From positions 7,661,501 to 7,725,500 of the forward strand of contig NZ_CP108036.1 of NCBI RefSeq assembly GCF_036170895.1: a stretch of 64,000 nucleotides of DNA, read 5' to 3'. The notes beneath the pieces were generated by a model. It was not told the DNA's origin. It saw only the letters and a list, made by a program, of their open reading frames with translations, and ran no database searches. A program made the position numbers and the translations under genes. Below are positions 1 to 9,037 of this stretch, piece after piece; the first letter of the stretch is position 1, and each line of letters begins with the position of its first letter. Origin of the DNA: Streptomyces erythrochromogenes (GTDB lineage Bacteria; Actinomycetota; Actinomycetes; Streptomycetales; Streptomycetaceae).

Positions 1-2
1 TC

Positions 3-299
3 AAGAGGGTCCTGGGCGACCACGCATACAAGACGCCGATGACCTCCATCAAGTCCATGGTGGGTCACTCCCTCGGCGCCATCGGGGCCATCGAACTCGC
101 GGCCTGCGTCCTCGCCATGGTCCACCAGGTGGTGCCGCCGACCGCCAACTACGAGACCCCCGACCCCGAATGCGACCTGGACTACGTGCCCAAGGTCGCC
201 CGGGACCGGAAACTGCGCAGCGTGCTCTCCGTGGGCAGCGGCTTCGGCGGCTTCCAGTCCGCCGTGGTCATGACCCGGCCGAAGGAGGAGGTCTCGTGA
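3..299 (+). CDS. whiE-ORFIII: Ketosynthase alpha (KS-alpha) of spore-pigment type II PKS, C-terminal part
   Basis: This is the C-terminal 98 residues of a type II PKS ketosynthase alpha subunit; the gene begins left of the window. The segment carries the conserved [17 protein letters not shown] block, whose His is one of the catalytic residues of the decarboxylative condensation. It also carries the usual C-terminal [12 protein letters not shown] block. The stop overlaps the GTG start of the chain length factor (GTGA), which is the standard coupling of the two heterodimer subunits. The spore-pigment assignment rests on the downstream gene order (CLF, ACP, SRPBCC cyclase, TcmI-type cyclase), which matches whiE. 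The active-site Cys region lies outside the window. Confidence 0.93.
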   Translation, partial: KRVLGDHAYKTPMTSIKSMVGHSLGAIGAIELAACVLAMVHQVVPPTANYETPDPECDLDYVPKVARDRKLRSVLSVGSGFGGFQSAVVMTRPKEEVS

Positions 300-1534
300 C
301 CAGCCGTACGGTCATCACGGGCATCGGGGTCGTCGCGCCCAACGGCGTCGGCGCCGACGCCTTCTGGAAGGCGACCCAGTCCGGCGTCAGCGTCCTGGAC
401 CGCGTCACCAGGTCGGGCTGCGAGCACCTGCCGCTGCGCGTCGCGGGCGAGGTCAGGGGCTTCGACCCCGGCGCCCTGGTCGAGGACCGCTTCCTCGTCC
501 AGACCGACCGGTTCACCCACCACGCCCTCGCCGCGGCCGACCTCGCACTGGAGGACGCCCGGCTCGGCCGGGCCGACTACGAGGGCGACCCGTTCTCCTT
601 CGGCGTCGTCACCGCCGCCGGCTCCGGCGGCGGTGAGTTCGGCCAGCGCGAACTGCAGCACCTCTGGGAGCAGGGGCCGCGTTTCGTGGGCCCGTACCAG
701 TCGATCGCCTGGTTCTACGCCGCGAGCACCGGCCAGATCTCCATCCGCCGCGGGCTGAAGGGGCCTTGCGGGGTCGTCTGCAGCGACGAGGCGGGCGGGC
801 TCGACGCCTTCGCGCACGCCGACCGGGCGATCCGCCAGGGCAGCCGGGCCATGCTGGTCGGAGCGACGGAGGCGCCCCTCGCGCCGTACTCCATCGTCTG
901 CCAGCTGGAGTACGAGGGGCTGAGCACCCGGGACGACCCGGAGCGCGCCTACCGGCCGTTCACCGACCAGGCCTGCGGCTACGTCCCTGCGGAGGGCGGC
1001 GCGATGTTCGTCGTCGAGGCCGAGGACGAGGCCCGCCGCCGCGGCGCCACCGTACGCGCCGTACTGGCCGGGCACGCCGCGACCTTCAGCGGCACCCGAC
1101 GGCGGGACGAGGCCGGCGAGGGGCTGGCCCACGCCGTCCGCGGCGCCCTCCGGGAAGCCCGCTGCGCCCCCGAGGACATCGACGTCGTCTTCGCCGACGC
1201 CCTCGGGACCCCGGAGGCGGACGCGGCCGAAGCGGCCGCGATCCTCCACGCCCTCGGCGACCACGGACGCAAGGTGCCGGTCACGGCGCCCAAGTCCGGT
1301 ACCGGCAGGGCGTACTGCGCGGCTCCCGCGCTCGACACCGCGGCCGCGGTCCTGGCCCTGGAGCACGGCGTCGTCCCGCCGACCCCGAACGTCTACGACG
1401 TGTGCCACGACCTCGACGTGGTGACGGGCAGCGCCCGGTCGGCGGAACTGCGCACCGCGCTCGTGCTCAGCCGCGGCCGGATGGGCTCGAACTCCGCGCT
1501 CGTCGTCCGCAAGGGCTCCCCGACGGCCTCCTAG
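296..1534 (+). CDS. whiE-ORFIV: Chain length factor (KS-beta) of spore-pigment type II PKS
   Basis: A 412-aa chain length factor, the catalytically altered partner of KS-alpha that sets polyketide chain length. The GTG at 296 is chosen because it overlaps the KS-alpha stop and gives the normal N-terminus ([17 protein letters not shown]). At the position of the KS-alpha active-site Cys the sequence reads [11 protein letters not shown], so Cys is absent as expected for a CLF. The residue usually Gln in antibiotic CLFs is Glu here (about residue 165). The C-terminal block [20 protein letters not shown] is the CLF equivalent of the KS GH motif. It is followed after 41 bp by the ACP gene. Confidence 0.95.
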   Translation: MTSRTVITGIGVVAPNGVGADAFWKATQSGVSVLDRVTRSGCEHLPLRVAGEVRGFDPGALVEDRFLVQTDRFTHHALAAADLALEDARLGRADYEGDPFSFGVVTAAGSGGGEFGQRELQHLWEQGPRFVGPYQSIAWFYAASTGQISIRRGLKGPCGVVCSDEAGGLDAFAHADRAIRQGSRAMLVGATEAPLAPYSIVCQLEYEGLSTRDDPERAYRPFTDQACGYVPAEGGAMFVVEAEDEARRRGATVRAVLAGHAATFSGTRRRDEAGEGLAHAVRGALREARCAPEDIDVVFADALGTPEADAAEAAAILHALGDHGRKVPVTAPKSGTGRAYCAAPALDTAAAVLALEHGVVPPTPNVYDVCHDLDVVTGSARSAELRTALVLSRGRMGSNSALVVRKGSPTAS

Positions 1535-1575
1535 TCCGCTGGACCCGAGCGGCCCCTCACAGGAAGAGAGCACAC

Positions 1576-2311
<736 letters not shown>

Positions 2312-2331
2312 AACGAAAGGCAGGCAGTCGG

Positions 2332-2673
2332 ATGAACGACACGCACCGCGCTCTCATCGTCGCCCGCATGGCGCCGGGATCGGGCCCCGACATCGCCGAG
2401 CTCTTCGCGGACTCGGACGCGGGTGAACTGCCGCACCTGGTAGGGGTCACACGCCGGAGCCTCTTCCAGTTCGGCGACGTCTACATGCACTTCATCGAGG
2501 CGGACCGGCCGCCCGGCCCGGCCATCGCCAAGGTCACCGAGCACCCGGAGTTCCGGATGCTGAGCGAGCGCCTCACGGCGTACGTCAGTCCGCACAACCC
2601 GGAGACCTGGCGCAGTCCGAAGGACGCCATGGCCCACGAGTTCTACCGCTGGGAGAACCCCGGCGCGAAGTGA
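2332..2673 (+). CDS. whiE-ORFVII: TcmI-family polyketide cyclase (WhiE ORFVII type)
   Basis: A 113-aa protein of the TcmI-type polyketide cyclase family, a ferredoxin-like dimeric alpha+beta-barrel fold. Diagnostic stretches are HRALIVARMAPGS at the N-terminus, ELPHLVGVTRRSLFQFGDVYMHFIE in the middle, and a C-terminal MAHEFYRWE. These enzymes close a late ring of the polyketide. The ATG at 2332 is the first in-frame start after the upstream stop and gives the usual family length. It is the last gene of the operon visible here and is followed by a strong hairpin at 2688-2719. Confidence 0.93.
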   Translation: MNDTHRALIVARMAPGSGPDIAELFADSDAGELPHLVGVTRRSLFQFGDVYMHFIEADRPPGPAIAKVTEHPEFRMLSERLTAYVSPHNPETWRSPKDAMAHEFYRWENPGAK

Positions 2674-2687
2674 CCCGGCGGCCCGGA

Positions 2688-2719
2688 CGGGACCCGCACA
2701 CCGGCGTGTGCGGGTCCCG
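2688..2719 (+). terminator. Hairpin terminator of the spore-pigment operon
   Basis: A perfect 14-bp inverted repeat (CGGGACCCGCACAC and its complement) with a 4-nt CGGC loop begins 15 nt after the cyclase stop. It has no T-tract, which is common for Streptomyces terminators. Confidence 0.8.
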
Positions 2720-2751
2720 CCGCGCGTGGGCCGGCCACGGAAACAGGGCAG

Positions 2752-2790
2752 AGCAGCGGAGCAGCAGAGAAGCAGCAGAGAAGCAGCGGA
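2752..2790 (+). repeat. Short imperfect tandem repeat in FMN reductase leader
   Basis: Four consecutive units read AGCAGCGGA, AGCAGCAGAGA, AGCAGCAGAGA, AGCAGCGGA. The purine-rich, low-complexity run sits directly upstream of the FMN reductase ribosome binding site and could be prone to slippage. Confidence 0.55.
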
Positions 2791-2805
2791 CGAGCAGGAG
2801 ACGGC

Positions 2806-3513
2806 ATGAACCCGACCGACACCGACCACTTCCCGGCGGATCCGGGCCGCCCGCACGACGGCGAGCACCCGCGCACCTCGCTGCGCGCGCTCGTGCTGTC
2901 CGGGTCCTCCCGTACCGGCTCGGTCAACGTCCGCCTCGCGGCCCTCGTCGCCGCGATGGTGCGCGAGGCCGGGGCCGTCGCGGAACCCGTCACCCTCCGC
3001 GACTTCCCCATGCCGCCCTACGACGGCGACGCCGAAGCCGGCGAGGGGCTGCCGGAGGGCGCCCTGGCCCTGTGCAAGCGGATCGAGGCCGCGCAGGCGC
3101 TGATCATCGCCTCGCCCGAGTACAACGCCTCCGTGCCCGGCGTCCTGAAGAACGCCGTCGACTGGGTCTCCCGCTACCGTCCGCAGCCCTTCAAGGACAA
3201 GCAGACCCTGCTGGTCTCGGCTTCGCCCTCGATGGTCGGCGGCAACCGGGGTCTGTGGGCCCTGCGCGTTCCCCTCGAACACCTCGGCGCCCGCGTCTAC
3301 CCCGACATGTTCAGCCTGGCGGGCGCCCACCAGGCCTTCACCGAGGACGGCGCCCTGACCGACGCGGACCTCGGCGAGCGGCTCGGCGCGACGATCGGCT
3401 CCTTCCTCGACCTCGTCGAGGCGGACACCCGCTACCTGTGCCTCCAGCGCCGCTGGTACGAGTTCCTGGGCGACCGCACCGACGCCCCGGTCACCTCCCG
3501 CGCCCAGGACTGA
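2806..3513 (+). CDS. NADPH-dependent FMN reductase family protein
   Basis: A 235-aa flavodoxin-fold FMN reductase. The N-terminal LVLSGSSRTGSVNVRLAAL is the FMN phosphate-binding loop of the family. ASPEYNASVPGVLKNAVDWVSR is the conserved flavin/dimer segment. A GGAG ribosome binding site precedes the ATG at 2806. The first about 26 residues are hydrophilic and extra compared with short family members. It follows the whiE terminator, so it is probably transcribed separately, although a role in supplying reduced flavin to pigment tailoring oxygenases is conceivable. Confidence 0.88.
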   Translation: MNPTDTDHFPADPGRPHDGEHPRTSLRALVLSGSSRTGSVNVRLAALVAAMVREAGAVAEPVTLRDFPMPPYDGDAEAGEGLPEGALALCKRIEAAQALIIASPEYNASVPGVLKNAVDWVSRYRPQPFKDKQTLLVSASPSMVGGNRGLWALRVPLEHLGARVYPDMFSLAGAHQAFTEDGALTDADLGERLGATIGSFLDLVEADTRYLCLQRRWYEFLGDRTDAPVTSRAQD

Positions 3514-3576
3514 TCATCATCGGCCACGGGGGGTGAGCTATGTTTGGCGCGAGTGACGTGAGAAGGAGGCCCTCCG

Positions 3577-4494
3577 GTGTCATCGGGGCAGCAGGCACGC
3601 GCGCAAGCGGCTGCGATCACGCCGAGCGGTCAGTCGGCCACGGAGGTCCGCCCTCCGGCCGACCGGCTCCTCGCGCTCTTCGACGGCCGCCGCCTGTCCC
3701 CGGGCCAGCGGCGCATCGCCCAGTACCTGATCGACCACCTCACCGAGGCCGCGTTCTTGTCGATCACCGAGCTCGCCGAACGGGTGGGCGTCAGCCAGCC
3801 CTCCGTCACCCGGTTCGCGGCCTCCCTCGGTTTCAGCGGCTACCCGGCCCTGCGCGACGTGCTCCAGCCGATCGCGTTGAGCGCGGTGGCCGGCGCCCCG
3901 GACACCCGTGAGCAGATCCGCCGCAACGAACTCCAGGCGGCCGTCGACGCGGAGATCGAGAACCTGGAGAACGTACGCCGGCTGCTCGCCGACACCAACC
4001 AGGTGCTGGACATCGGCCGAGAGCTGGCCGCATCGGTGCCGCTGACGATCCTCGGGCTGCGCATCTCGGTCTCCCTCGCGGAGTACTTCGCGTACGCGGC
4101 GCGGCGCATCCACCCCGACGTGCGCCTCGTGACGCGCGGCGGCAGCGTGGCCTTCGACGCGCTGCTCCAGTCCAGGGCGGCCGGCGGGACCTGGGTGCTG
4201 GCGTTCGCCATGCCGCGGCACGCCAAGGAGACCCTGTCCGCCGTCCGCGCGGCCCGCAGCACCGGGCTGCGGGTGGTCCTGATCACGGACCCCACCCTCG
4301 GGCCCCTGGTGGACGAGGCCGACGTCGCCCTGACCGCGGCGACCGGTTCCCGCCTGGTGTTCGACTCCTACGCGGCGCCCGGGATGCTCTCGGCGGCCCT
4401 GCTGCAGGCGATGGCGGATGCGGATCCGGAGCGGACCCAGGCCCGTCTGGAGGACTACGAGCACGTGGCCGACCAGCACGGCTTCTTCCTGTAG
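3577..4494 (+). CDS. MurR/RpiR-family transcriptional regulator
   Basis: A 305-aa regulator with the RpiR architecture. The N-terminal HTH (about residues 30-105) contains SITELAERVGVSQPSVTRFA. The C-terminal SIS sugar-phosphate isomerase domain (about 125-290) contains the RISVSLAEYFAYAARR segment. GTG at 3577 is chosen because a strong GAAGGAGG lies 8 nt upstream. RpiR proteins usually respond to phosphosugars and control sugar or amino-sugar catabolism. No sugar-catabolic gene is adjacent, so the effector cannot be inferred. A TGAAA/TTTCA palindrome lies just downstream (4549-4566). Confidence 0.9.
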   Translation: MSSGQQARAQAAAITPSGQSATEVRPPADRLLALFDGRRLSPGQRRIAQYLIDHLTEAAFLSITELAERVGVSQPSVTRFAASLGFSGYPALRDVLQPIALSAVAGAPDTREQIRRNELQAAVDAEIENLENVRRLLADTNQVLDIGRELAASVPLTILGLRISVSLAEYFAYAARRIHPDVRLVTRGGSVAFDALLQSRAAGGTWVLAFAMPRHAKETLSAVRAARSTGLRVVLITDPTLGPLVDEADVALTAATGSRLVFDSYAAPGMLSAALLQAMADADPERTQARLEDYEHVADQHGFFL

Positions 4495-4820
4495 ACGTTC
4501 TTCAGGCCCTCCGCGCGAGTTCACCAGGCGATATTCAGCCTTCGAAGTGCATGAAATTTTTCATGCGCTTGCTTACTCGACGGTATATATGTTTACTGAC
4601 GGACGGCGCTCCTGATCCACCAGATGCCAAGGAGGACGACCCCACGTCCTCTCGAACGCGCCGCGGTACGACGAACCTCCTCCTCACGTCGCGACCGCGG
4701 GTCGAGTCCAGGCTTTCGGATCCCGCAGAGCGCCCATGGCGGCCTCGGTCAACCCCTGGGCCGAGGCCGCCCCTCAGAACGTCTCGATCAGAGCTTCGAC
4801 ACCACTCGGAAGTGACGAGA
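4495..4820. other. Intergenic region with AT-rich pocket
   Basis: A 326-bp gap between the RpiR gene and the next hypothetical gene. Roughly 4540-4600 is strikingly AT-rich for this genome and includes a TATATAT run and the palindrome at 4549-4566. This is consistent with a promoter/operator region. No credible ORF is seen. Confidence 0.5.
4549..4566. promoter_or_regulatory. 18-bp palindrome, candidate RpiR operator
   Basis: GCATGAAA and TTTCATGC form a perfect 8-bp inverted repeat separated by TT. It lies 55 nt after the RpiR stop inside an AT-rich pocket. RpiR-family sites often contain TGAAA/TTTCA half-sites, so this is a candidate binding site. The link to the neighbouring regulator is inference. 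Confidence 0.45.
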
Positions 4821-5207
4821 ATGCCCCAGACGGCCACGTTTACGCTCAGCCCGGACTGGCCCCTGCAGGTCAAGGCGCCCGGTACCCACGACTGGGAGCG
4901 CACGGCCACGCGCTGGCTGCGGGACCTCCTCCCGGCCCGCTACGGCGGCTACCTGACCCTCACCCGTCACCACGCACTCCTCGCCCGGCACGTCCAGCTC
5001 CAGCTCCAGCACGAGATGCGCGCGGTGCGGGCGGCCCTGCAGACCAGCCGCGCCGAGCTGCCCACGATGGGCATAGCCGAGTCGGTCATCGAGAACTCGA
5101 TCAGGATGTACGCCCTGGAGCTCGAGCAGCTGGGCCGCCTCGCCCGCGGTGCGCGGCTGGTCTCGGACGCGCTCCTGGTGGGCACCCCCGCCCAGCGCCG
5201 GCGCTGA
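4821..5207 (+). CDS. Hypothetical protein, mostly helical
   Basis: A 128-aa protein that I do not recognise. It begins with a Trp-containing segment (TFTLSPDWPLQVKAPGTHDWERTATRWLRDLLPARYG). It then continues as long amphipathic helices rich in Leu, Gln, His and Arg, ending in basic residues. ATG at 4821 is chosen as the first Met giving compact coding; no strong ribosome binding site is visible. It is convergent with the Fic/Doc-like gene 21 bp away. No membrane segment or signal peptide is apparent. Confidence 0.6.
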   Translation: MPQTATFTLSPDWPLQVKAPGTHDWERTATRWLRDLLPARYGGYLTLTRHHALLARHVQLQLQHEMRAVRAALQTSRAELPTMGIAESVIENSIRMYALELEQLGRLARGARLVSDALLVGTPAQRRR

Positions 5208-5228
5208 CCGGCGGCTCCGGAGCGGCCC

Positions 5229-5603
5229 TCAGGCGGTCTGCCACGAGCGCAGCCGGGCGGCGACGTCGAAGACGCTGACGCGCAGCATGCGGATGTCGGT
5301 GATGAGGTCGCGCCACTGCTCGTAGGAGGCCTCGACCGCCTTCCCGGAGGCCTCGATGTAGGCGACGGCCACCCCGTAGGCGAAGTACTCGTTCGAGGTG
5401 GGCAGCGGCCGGAGCAGCACGATCGCGTCGAGCAGGGCGGCCGCGCGCCAGTAGGCGTCGGGGTCGTCCACTTCCAGGCTGGGCGTGTTGACCCGGTGCC
5501 GGGCCACGGCGGCGACCAGGGCGGAGTGGTCGGCCACCTCCACGTCCTTGAACAGCGCCTCCTGCCGCTCCAGCAGCCAGCGGTGATCGATGTGCAGTTC
5601 CAC
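5229..5603 (-). CDS. Fic/Doc-like toxin-component family protein with degenerate motif
   Basis: A 124-aa protein resembling the small Doc-like proteins labelled as the toxin component of Fic-family toxin-antitoxin systems in Streptomyces. The order of segments fits a Doc fold: ALVAAVARHRVNTPSLEV, then WRAAALLDAIVLLRPLP, then FAYGVAVAYIEASG. The position of the Fic motif HPFxxGNKR reads RPLPTSNEYF, so the catalytic His and the anion-hole Gly and basic residues are missing. GTG at 5603 is chosen to match the compact family N-terminus (VELHIDHRWLL). No antitoxin-like ORF is next to it on the same strand. Confidence 0.65.
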   Translation of the reverse strand: MELHIDHRWLLERQEALFKDVEVADHSALVAAVARHRVNTPSLEVDDPDAYWRAAALLDAIVLLRPLPTSNEYFAYGVAVAYIEASGKAVEASYEQWRDLITDIRMLRVSVFDVAARLRSWQTA

Positions 5604-5808
5604 GCGTCCGAGTATCCCCGCCCCGCCCCCGCCCGTGGGGCTTTTCGGCCCCGACGGTGGGGACGGCGTCCGCTCCGTGCGTCGCTCCCGCCGTCGGTCG
5701 CGCCTGCGCTCGCACGGCGCCCCGCGAGATCCGATCGCGCAGAGGTGTTCCGCGGCGGGACTTTGCCTCCTACGGTCTGTGCAGCACAGTTCCGGACCAG
5801 GAGGCAGC

Positions 5809-6321
5809 GTGAAGCGCGAGATCGGCATGGACATCGACCAACTGGTGACGGCGATGCAGGCGGTCGACGAGGCGGGGCGGCTCTTCGAGGAGGCGCTCGC
5901 GGCGTACGAGTCGCGCGGCCTGAAGCGCACCAGCGACGACTTCAAGGTGGCGGGCGGCTCCGTGCAGACGCTCCAGGGCGCCGAGGAGATGGCCCTGGGC
6001 ACCCGGAAGTTCCTCGCCGAGCTCGCGCTGATCCTCGGCTACGCGACGGCCGGCATCGAGGACCGCGTGCCCGCCCGGCCGGCGGTCGCCCGGGCCGGTT
6101 TCACCGGCATCAGCGGCGGCGGCGCCCGGATGGCGCGCCCGCTGCTGGACCCGACGCTGCGGGGACTGCGCCTGCTGCTCGACGTCGACTTCTTCGAGCC
6201 CGCCTTCAAGGCAGAGATCGAGGAGGTCATCCGCGCCGAGAAGGCGACCTACCCCGACCCCGCCACGTTCCGCATCCGCGCGTCGGCCGACGCCGCCGCC
6301 TCCGTAGGCCGAACGCGCTGA
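5809..6321 (+). CDS. Hypothetical protein
   Basis: A 170-aa soluble protein that I do not recognise. GTG at 5809 is supported by a GGAGG six nt upstream. The first about 90 residues look helical (LVTAMQAVDEAGRLFEEALAAYESRG). The middle is Ala/Arg/Gly-rich, and the end is again charged and helical. No signal peptide, membrane span or known catalytic motif is visible. It is divergent from the Fic/Doc-like gene across a 205-bp region and co-directional with the next small gene. Confidence 0.6.
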   Translation: MKREIGMDIDQLVTAMQAVDEAGRLFEEALAAYESRGLKRTSDDFKVAGGSVQTLQGAEEMALGTRKFLAELALILGYATAGIEDRVPARPAVARAGFTGISGGGARMARPLLDPTLRGLRLLLDVDFFEPAFKAEIEEVIRAEKATYPDPATFRIRASADAAASVGRTR

Positions 6322-6363
6322 CCCCGGGATGCCGGACCGGTCCGGCCGGGCGAGGCTGGGGGT

Positions 6364-6612
6364 ATGCATCATGCGCCCGTCGTCGTACACCGCATCTTCC
6401 CGTCGGGAGGCCGGCAGGTCACCCTGCGGACCGCCAACAGGGAGGAGCCCCTCGGCCTGGCCCGCTCGGACGAGGACCTCATCGAGTTCCTGCGGCGGGC
6501 GGGCATGCCCGACCCCGACGACGTCGTCCTCGGCGGCACCGAACTGGTGGAGTGGGAGTCGGACACCCCGCACGTCTACGAGGCGGACCAGCCGACCGGA
6601 GACCTCCCCTGA
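6364..6612 (+). CDS. Small hypothetical protein
   Basis: An 82-aa acidic protein starting MHHAPVVVHRIFPSGGRQV, with a strongly acidic C-terminal half (SDEDLIEFLRRAGMPDPDD). No family is recognised. It lies 42 bp after the previous hypothetical gene on the same strand and ends where the kinase relic on the other strand has lost its C-terminus. Confidence 0.5.
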   Translation: MHHAPVVVHRIFPSGGRQVTLRTANREEPLGLARSDEDLIEFLRRAGMPDPDDVVLGGTELVEWESDTPHVYEADQPTGDLP

Positions 6613-6711
6613 CCCTGTCTTCCCGGGAGGCCCGGTGCCTCGACTCCCTGCGGCGCCGGTGGAGCCCGCCCCGGCAGCCGGTTCGCGGGGCTCGACCGGC
6701 CGGGGCGCCTC

Positions 6712-7636
6712 CTGGAGGATGCGGAAGGCGGCCAGATCCACCCCGGGCGGCAGCGCCAGGGCCTCGCCCTCGGCCGTCACCTCCACCCGGAGCCCGGCCG
6801 CGGCCGCCTGCTCGACCAGCTCGGGGAGCCTGTCGAGCCCGGGCGCGGGCGTCCGGGGTGCCTCGCCGGGGCACCGGAGGGTGTCGAGGACCTGCCGGAC
6901 CTCGCCCAGCGCCTCCTCGCTGGCCGCCTTGATGGTGGACAGGGCGCTACGGGCCTGTTCGGGATCGGAGTCGAGCAGCGCCAGGCCGACGCCGGCCTGC
7001 ACATTGATCACCGAGATGCTGTGGGCGAGGACGTCGTGCAGCTCGCGGGCGATCCGCAGCCGCTCCTCGTCCACCCGGCGTTTCGCGGCCGCGGCCCGCT
7101 CGGAGCGCTCGCGGGCCCACTGCTCCCGGCGTACGCGGACCAGCTCGGCGACGGCGAGCACCGCGAGCACCCAGGCGGTGACGCCCACTTCCTGCGCCCA
7201 GGGCGTCGGGCCGTCCCCGGCGGGCGGGAGCCACCGGTACAGCCAGTGCCCGATGAGCAGGTGCCCGGCCCAGAGCAGGCCGACGGCTCCCCAAGCGGCC
7301 CGGCGCCGCCCGGCGACGACGGCGGCGAAGCAGGCCAGGGCGAGGCTGAGGAACACGGGGCCGTACGGATAGCCGCAGGCCACATAGACCAGGGTGACCA
7401 CGCTGACCCCATAGGCGACGGCCGCCGGATACCGGTGCCGCACCACGAGCAGGGCGGGCCCGATGAGCAGCAGGCGCAGGGTGGGCCATCCGCCCGCTCT
7501 GGGCGTGGGCGGCCCACCCGGCGCCGACCTGTGCGAAGACCGCGACGAGCAGCGCGGAGCGCCAGGCCGGGCCCCGCCCGGCCCGCTCCACCCATTGCCG
7601 CCACGGGGGACCCGGGCGCTCGCGCAGCTCGTCCAT
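6712..7636 (-). pseudogene. NarL-type sensor histidine kinase, frameshifted and truncated
   Basis: The relic begins MDELRERPGPPWRQWVERAG at 7636. It changes reading frame near 7490, continues through hydrophobic membrane segments, and then through an intact HisKA_3 dimerisation/phosphoacceptor region (RIARELHDVLAHSISVINVQAG, His conserved). It reaches AAFRILQEA, where the HATPase domain should start with the usual LTN-type helix. The sequence then turns into Pro/Arg-rich noise and the ATP-binding domain is absent. No response regulator gene is adjacent. The single-base frameshift could be a sequencing error, but loss of the ATPase domain cannot be explained that way. Confidence 0.75.
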
Positions 7637-7882
7637 ACCGCCACGCTATGCCGCCCCCGCCGTCACCCGCGTCACCCCGGCGTAGCGTTTTCGGCGTACT
7701 CCCCACGTAGTACCCGTATGACATCGCCCGGTATCGCCAGGCATGGTCAGGACTGCGCCGGCGGGAGGAACCGGATGTTCCGCCCCTGGCGCCGACGGGT
7801 TGGAGCGCTGACGTACATTGTCCAACGGCCCGCTGGGCCGGGACGGACAAATAGGGCGAGTGTGGGCAGGAGTGGCCAGGAC

Positions 7883-9037
7883 ATGGCACGACGCGGACGT
7901 GACGGGGCGGACCTCGGAGTCACCTCCGTCGAGCCCGCCGTCCCGGGCCCCGAGATAGCCGCGGCCGCCGACGACGGGCACCTCGCGCCGGGTTGGCTGC
8001 GCCTGGGACGCGACGGCCGGCTGACCGCCTACGCGAGCTGCGCCGAGGGTCTGGTGCGGTGGACCGAGTCGGCACCAGGCTCGGACGTCTGGCACGGCCC
8101 CGACCTCTTTCCCGTGGAGGGGTGGGGCGGCCGCTTCACCCTCACCCAGGACGCGAACGGTTTCGTCTGGTTCGCCGGGACCCGCTACCGGGAGGGCGCG
8201 CCGAACGGTCGCGAACTGGTCGTCGCCGCCCAGTACCAGACCGGCCGCCCGCTCGGAGACTGGCGCTCCGTCGGCAACCCGTTCCCGGAGAAGGAGGAGG
8301 AGCCCCAGCCTGTGCAGGGGGACCCGATCGTGCTGCCCGACGGCGCCGGCGCGCTCCACGTGCTCGCCACCCGCTTCGGGATCGGCGCACGGGGCCGGAC
8401 CCGTCGGCCTGACGGCATATGGGGTAAATGGCAGGATTATCAGGGCAAATGGGTGCGTGGTGCCGTCGTTCCGCTGGTGACGACCCTGGGGCGGGCGGAG
8501 TTCCTGGTTCCGTTCCGGGGCGGGGCCTCGTACTGGGGTCAGAGCGGACCGGGCGCCGACTTCAAGTGGTTCGGGCGCATGCAGGCCGACGCCGTCGAGG
8601 GGACGCACAGCTCCTTCGAGACCGGCTCGGGCACGGGCACCTACTTCTGGCGGCACCCGGCGGACGGTGGCGTGATCGCCTACCGCCCGCAGGCCCGCGC
8701 CGGCGCTGCGTCCATGTTCATGCCGTTGGGCGGCGCCGGCGGAGTGGGTCCCGTGGGCATCACCCGTGCCCGGATCAACGGCTACGACTGCACCGTCCTG
8801 CTCCAGCGTGGCGCCGAGGGGTATCCCGAGATCGCCGCTTACCCCACGGAGGGTGAGCAGTACGGCGCCTGGTGGGCACCCGTGGGGGATCGGTGTGCAG
8901 GGTTGCCCGCCATCGCCCGCGACGCCCGCGGCGCGGTCACGATCGCGATGATCGACACGGGCGGCGGGTTGCGGATCGCCCGCCAGGACCTTTCCGACGC
9001 GGGCCTCGTGTTCGGGCCCTGGTGCCACGTGGGGTGA
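7883..9037 (+). CDS. PLL/tachylectin-like beta-propeller protein
   Basis: A 384-aa protein with repeated blades typical of lectin-like beta-propellers. Each has a short Trp/Gly-rich strand set, e.g. TAYASCAEGLVRWTES, FVWFAGTRYREG, LHVLATRFGIG, GTYFWRHPADGGVIAY. No signal peptide follows ATG 7883 or the alternative GTG at 7862; the N-terminus is charged and Ala/Pro-rich. An AGGAG lies 10 nt before 7883. It precedes the teichoic-acid-like gene by 346 bp on the same strand, so a wall-glycopolymer-binding role is possible but unproven. Confidence 0.65.
   Translation: MARRGRDGADLGVTSVEPAVPGPEIAAAADDGHLAPGWLRLGRDGRLTAYASCAEGLVRWTESAPGSDVWHGPDLFPVEGWGGRFTLTQDANGFVWFAGTRYREGAPNGRELVVAAQYQTGRPLGDWRSVGNPFPEKEEEPQPVQGDPIVLPDGAGALHVLATRFGIGARGRTRRPDGIWGKWQDYQGKWVRGAVVPLVTTLGRAEFLVPFRGGASYWGQSGPGADFKWFGRMQADAVEGTHSSFETGSGTGTYFWRHPADGGVIAYRPQARAGAASMFMPLGGAGGVGPVGITRARINGYDCTVLLQRGAEGYPEIAAYPTEGEQYGAWWAPVGDRCAGLPAIARDARGAVTIAMIDTGGGLRIARQDLSDAGLVFGPWCHVG

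Noticed and set aside
182..1573. Long minus-strand open frame opposite the CLF
   Set aside because: It is a GC-driven shadow rich in Arg, Gly and Val, with no family match. The + strand CLF is certain.
7696..7713. GTACT/AGTAC inverted repeat upstream of the kinase relic as an operator
   Set aside because: Only 5 bp per arm and the associated system is broken, so there is no independent support.
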